From the NCBI GenBank assembly GCA_018818365.1, contig JAHISH010000062.1, positions 1 to 17,344 of the forward strand: 17,344 bases of DNA, given 5' to 3'. This DNA is from Candidatus Omnitrophota bacterium. Lineage in GTDB: Bacteria > Omnitrophota > Gorgyraeia > Gygaellales > Profunditerraquicolaceae. A program made the translations under genes and the position numbers. Below the pieces are notes generated by a model. It was not told where the DNA came from. It did not search any database and saw only the letters and a list, made by a program, of their open reading frames with translations. Position 1 is the first letter of the stretch. The number at the start of each line of letters is the position of its first letter. Shown here in pieces: positions 12,301-15,300 of the stretch.

Positions 12301-15300
12301 ACTCGATTACTGCTTTAAGCTGGAATCCGCTCAGAGGTTTACCATTCTCACGCATTATCTGCACAAGTACATCCTTAAGCCACAGAATAAGTATATAATC
12401 GGCACATTCAGCAGTAATAACCCCTGTATCGACATACAACTTAACCAGCCCTGTGATTTCAATGCCCTCGTTGATGGCAAACATATAGATAAATTGTGCA
12501 TCCCAGGTTGTCCATTCTGATTCGGAAGGATTCTCCCCGGGTTCCTGCAAGAGGTTGCGCAATTCATGTCTCAATAATGCAAGAAACAAAGCGGTTCCGG
12601 CGTTCTCTTGTGCGGAATTCAACTCTTTTATAATTAACGGCAGCGATTCGTGCAGACATATGACGGAAAGATTACGGTAGCTTCCGGAAAGGCAACTGAT
12701 AAAGATTCGCTTGAGATTATCCCTCACCAAGAAATATTGAACCGGGAGGAATATCGCAGGATGAGAGTCAGGTCTTCGCGGCATTTTTTCCTCCATCATA
12801 ACCTCAAGCAACTCAGAGAAACTTACCTCTTCAGTTATTCTCATAAGCGAGACAGGAATAAGAAACGTTCGTTCTTTTATATGCCGAACTACAAAAGCTC
12901 GGGGAGCATTGCGTATTACCAGATTTACGACGCTGTTATCTTTTTGACCTGCTATCGCATCTTCGGCTTGCTTCGTCAGCTCCGTCAGCTCCTCCGGCGA
13001 AAGAAGATCTTTCTTTGCCTTTCCCGCATACGGACCGCTCTTATCAGTCTGCGCGCTAAAGTAATGGGGAATAGGGCGCGGAAAGCGCATCCAGAAAGTC
13101 CCCCGCACTGTTTTCGCCGGTAAAGAAGGTTTCTGTGCCGGAGAAGATGCGGAACCACGTCTAGGGGACACTTCTGATCTTGGCTTCAGAACCGTCCCTA
13201 AGACTAGTTCGGACGGGAGGTTATCGACAAACATGTGCACCGCACGCGTAACGTTCCTATGCAATGCCCGGTATTCGGCAAAAAGTTTGAAGACAAACTG
13301 TTGGGCATACTCTATTCCCTGCCCTGATGCCTTTCCGTTTTCCATATATATTAATGCAATGAGGAATTCAAAGAAAGAAGCCCGGTACTGCGCTCCTCCT
13401 ATGCCGGGCAAGAGAGATTTTATAATCCTGGTCTGCATATCCGCAGAGGTGAGCATATCGAGATGCCTCTTAAAATACCCGACTTTTACGCTTCTGCCTA
13501 ACTGCCGGAAAAGCTCACGGCTAACCACATAGTGAAATACGGCATCCCCAACCATATAGTACCGGCTATCAACGGGAAAAATATAGCTACCACGTTCTTC
13601 CCGAAACTCAGGCAAGGTGTTGCGTAAAATGTCTCCTCTTCCGTCTTGAGGGAGGAACTCTCCCACCAGAAGAGCGATTTTCTGTAATCTCTGTGAATAG
13701 GCATTATACGCAGGAGGCTTTAGTCCGTATGAAGACCACGTCTGTTCCTCAGGAGAAGAGGGAAACTTACGTTGAAAGACCCAAGCCAGATAGGATTCGA
13801 CAAGAAAACATGACAGTTGAAAATTGTCAGCAGGAGTAAGCGCCAGAAGCAGAAGAATAAGAGAAGGCATATCTAACGCCGCGCAATCGGGGATTTGCTG
13901 CGCAGATTCTTGATAATGCCGGTATCGCCCGAGAAACTCCGGCATACTCCTGCCAGCCTTTTCCTTACACCACCGATCAAGTGCATTCCTGGACTTTGCC
14001 GTATCAACAAACCGGCCCATAAGATGTAGCGGCAGAAGGGGGTAACAACGCACTAAAAAATCAATCGCAGCACACTTCAATGTCTCTGCGCCAATCGTCT
14101 GCAATAAACGAACCTCTCCTCTTCTGACTACCGTACACCCCTGGTTGAAGAACTGCAGATTCGTCGGCATCAAGACCAGGGACGGTTCTGGAGTCGTACT
14201 GAGAAGTGTCCCCTGATTGCGCACCGGTGAAGAGATGGAAAAATACCCCTCTAAACGGCTACATCCTTGGAATCGAGGAAATCTTTGAACTTTCTCACAA
14301 AAACGTTCGAGAACAATTATCCCAAGATGTCTCTCTCCATCTTTTGCTGCTTTAAATAAAATTTCTGTTTCTAGGGGACTGTCCACTTCTTTTAGTGTTT
14401 TCAAATTCCCTAAAAATCGGGTCATCTTACTTACCGGACGGCGATTGTCTCCTTGGAATTTCTCCAAGAGTTCTTCAACATGCGGATAGAGATATTCGCA
14501 GCGAAAATCAGTTTCAAATAATACATAATACCCCTCGAAAACAAGTGAGTAGAGCACATCCAGTACCCCTTCTGCATCAGGAAATTCTCGAGAAAGCGTA
14601 TATCCGATTGTCAAAAGTTCTTCGATTTTCTCAAATCCTATATCCTCACCTAATGCTTCTTGAGAGTGAAGCATCGCTAACGCTGCATTGCGGCACCTCC
14701 CTATAATATAAAAAACCTGTTCTTGCGCCAATGCAAAATGAGAATATCCTCTTATTAAATCGCTCGACGCAAGGAGTATTTCCTTTGCGGCCACAAAATC
14801 CCTCACTCTAATTGCTTTCTTAAACCCTCTATGCATCCGTTGGAATTGACTCCAGAGACCAGAAGGAGGGCATCTTTTTAAGATACGTTCACCTTTAAAA
14901 CCAAAAGCGTCTGTATCGGAAACAGGGGAGCTAGAGGAAGTGCGTGTCTTGATAATCCCCTGCAGTTTACTGAACGCCTGATTCCTTCTCGCAGCCTCTT
15001 CTTCCGATTCCTCTTCTACTTCAACGCCTTCCTCAATGATATCTATTTTAAGGGCCTTTAAGAAAGAAACTTGCAGTTTCTCACTGAGACCTAATTTCCT
15101 TTGATCGAATTCTTTCCTTAAAATATCCAATAATGCCGCTTCCAGCGCGGACTCATCTTGCGCAGGAGTAATTACATACTCACGGATACTCTGCGCAAGA
15201 CGCTCTAAAACCCGGTACATGACTGCCCGCAAAACAAAGTTCCTGAGTTTTGAGGCATTGTCCGGATTCTTTACCGCCATTGCGCTCAAGAGAGGCTTCT

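Noticed and set aside
12550..12597. HELRNLL in domain E as a zinc-peptidase HExxH site
   Set aside because: The second histidine is absent (H-E-L-R-N) and no third ligand is evident nearby.
12650..13123. Plus-strand open frame of 157 residues
   Set aside because: It is antisense to the continuous coding frame, with an Arg/Ser-rich composition and no recognisable motif or convincing ribosome site.
14371..14400. CTAGGGGACTGTCCAC as an eighth REP-like element
   Set aside because: It has GGGGAC and a short palindrome but lacks the ACTTCT arm continuation and the AGAACCGTCCCC partner; it encodes an ordinary stretch (KEVDSPLETE) with no adjacent linker.
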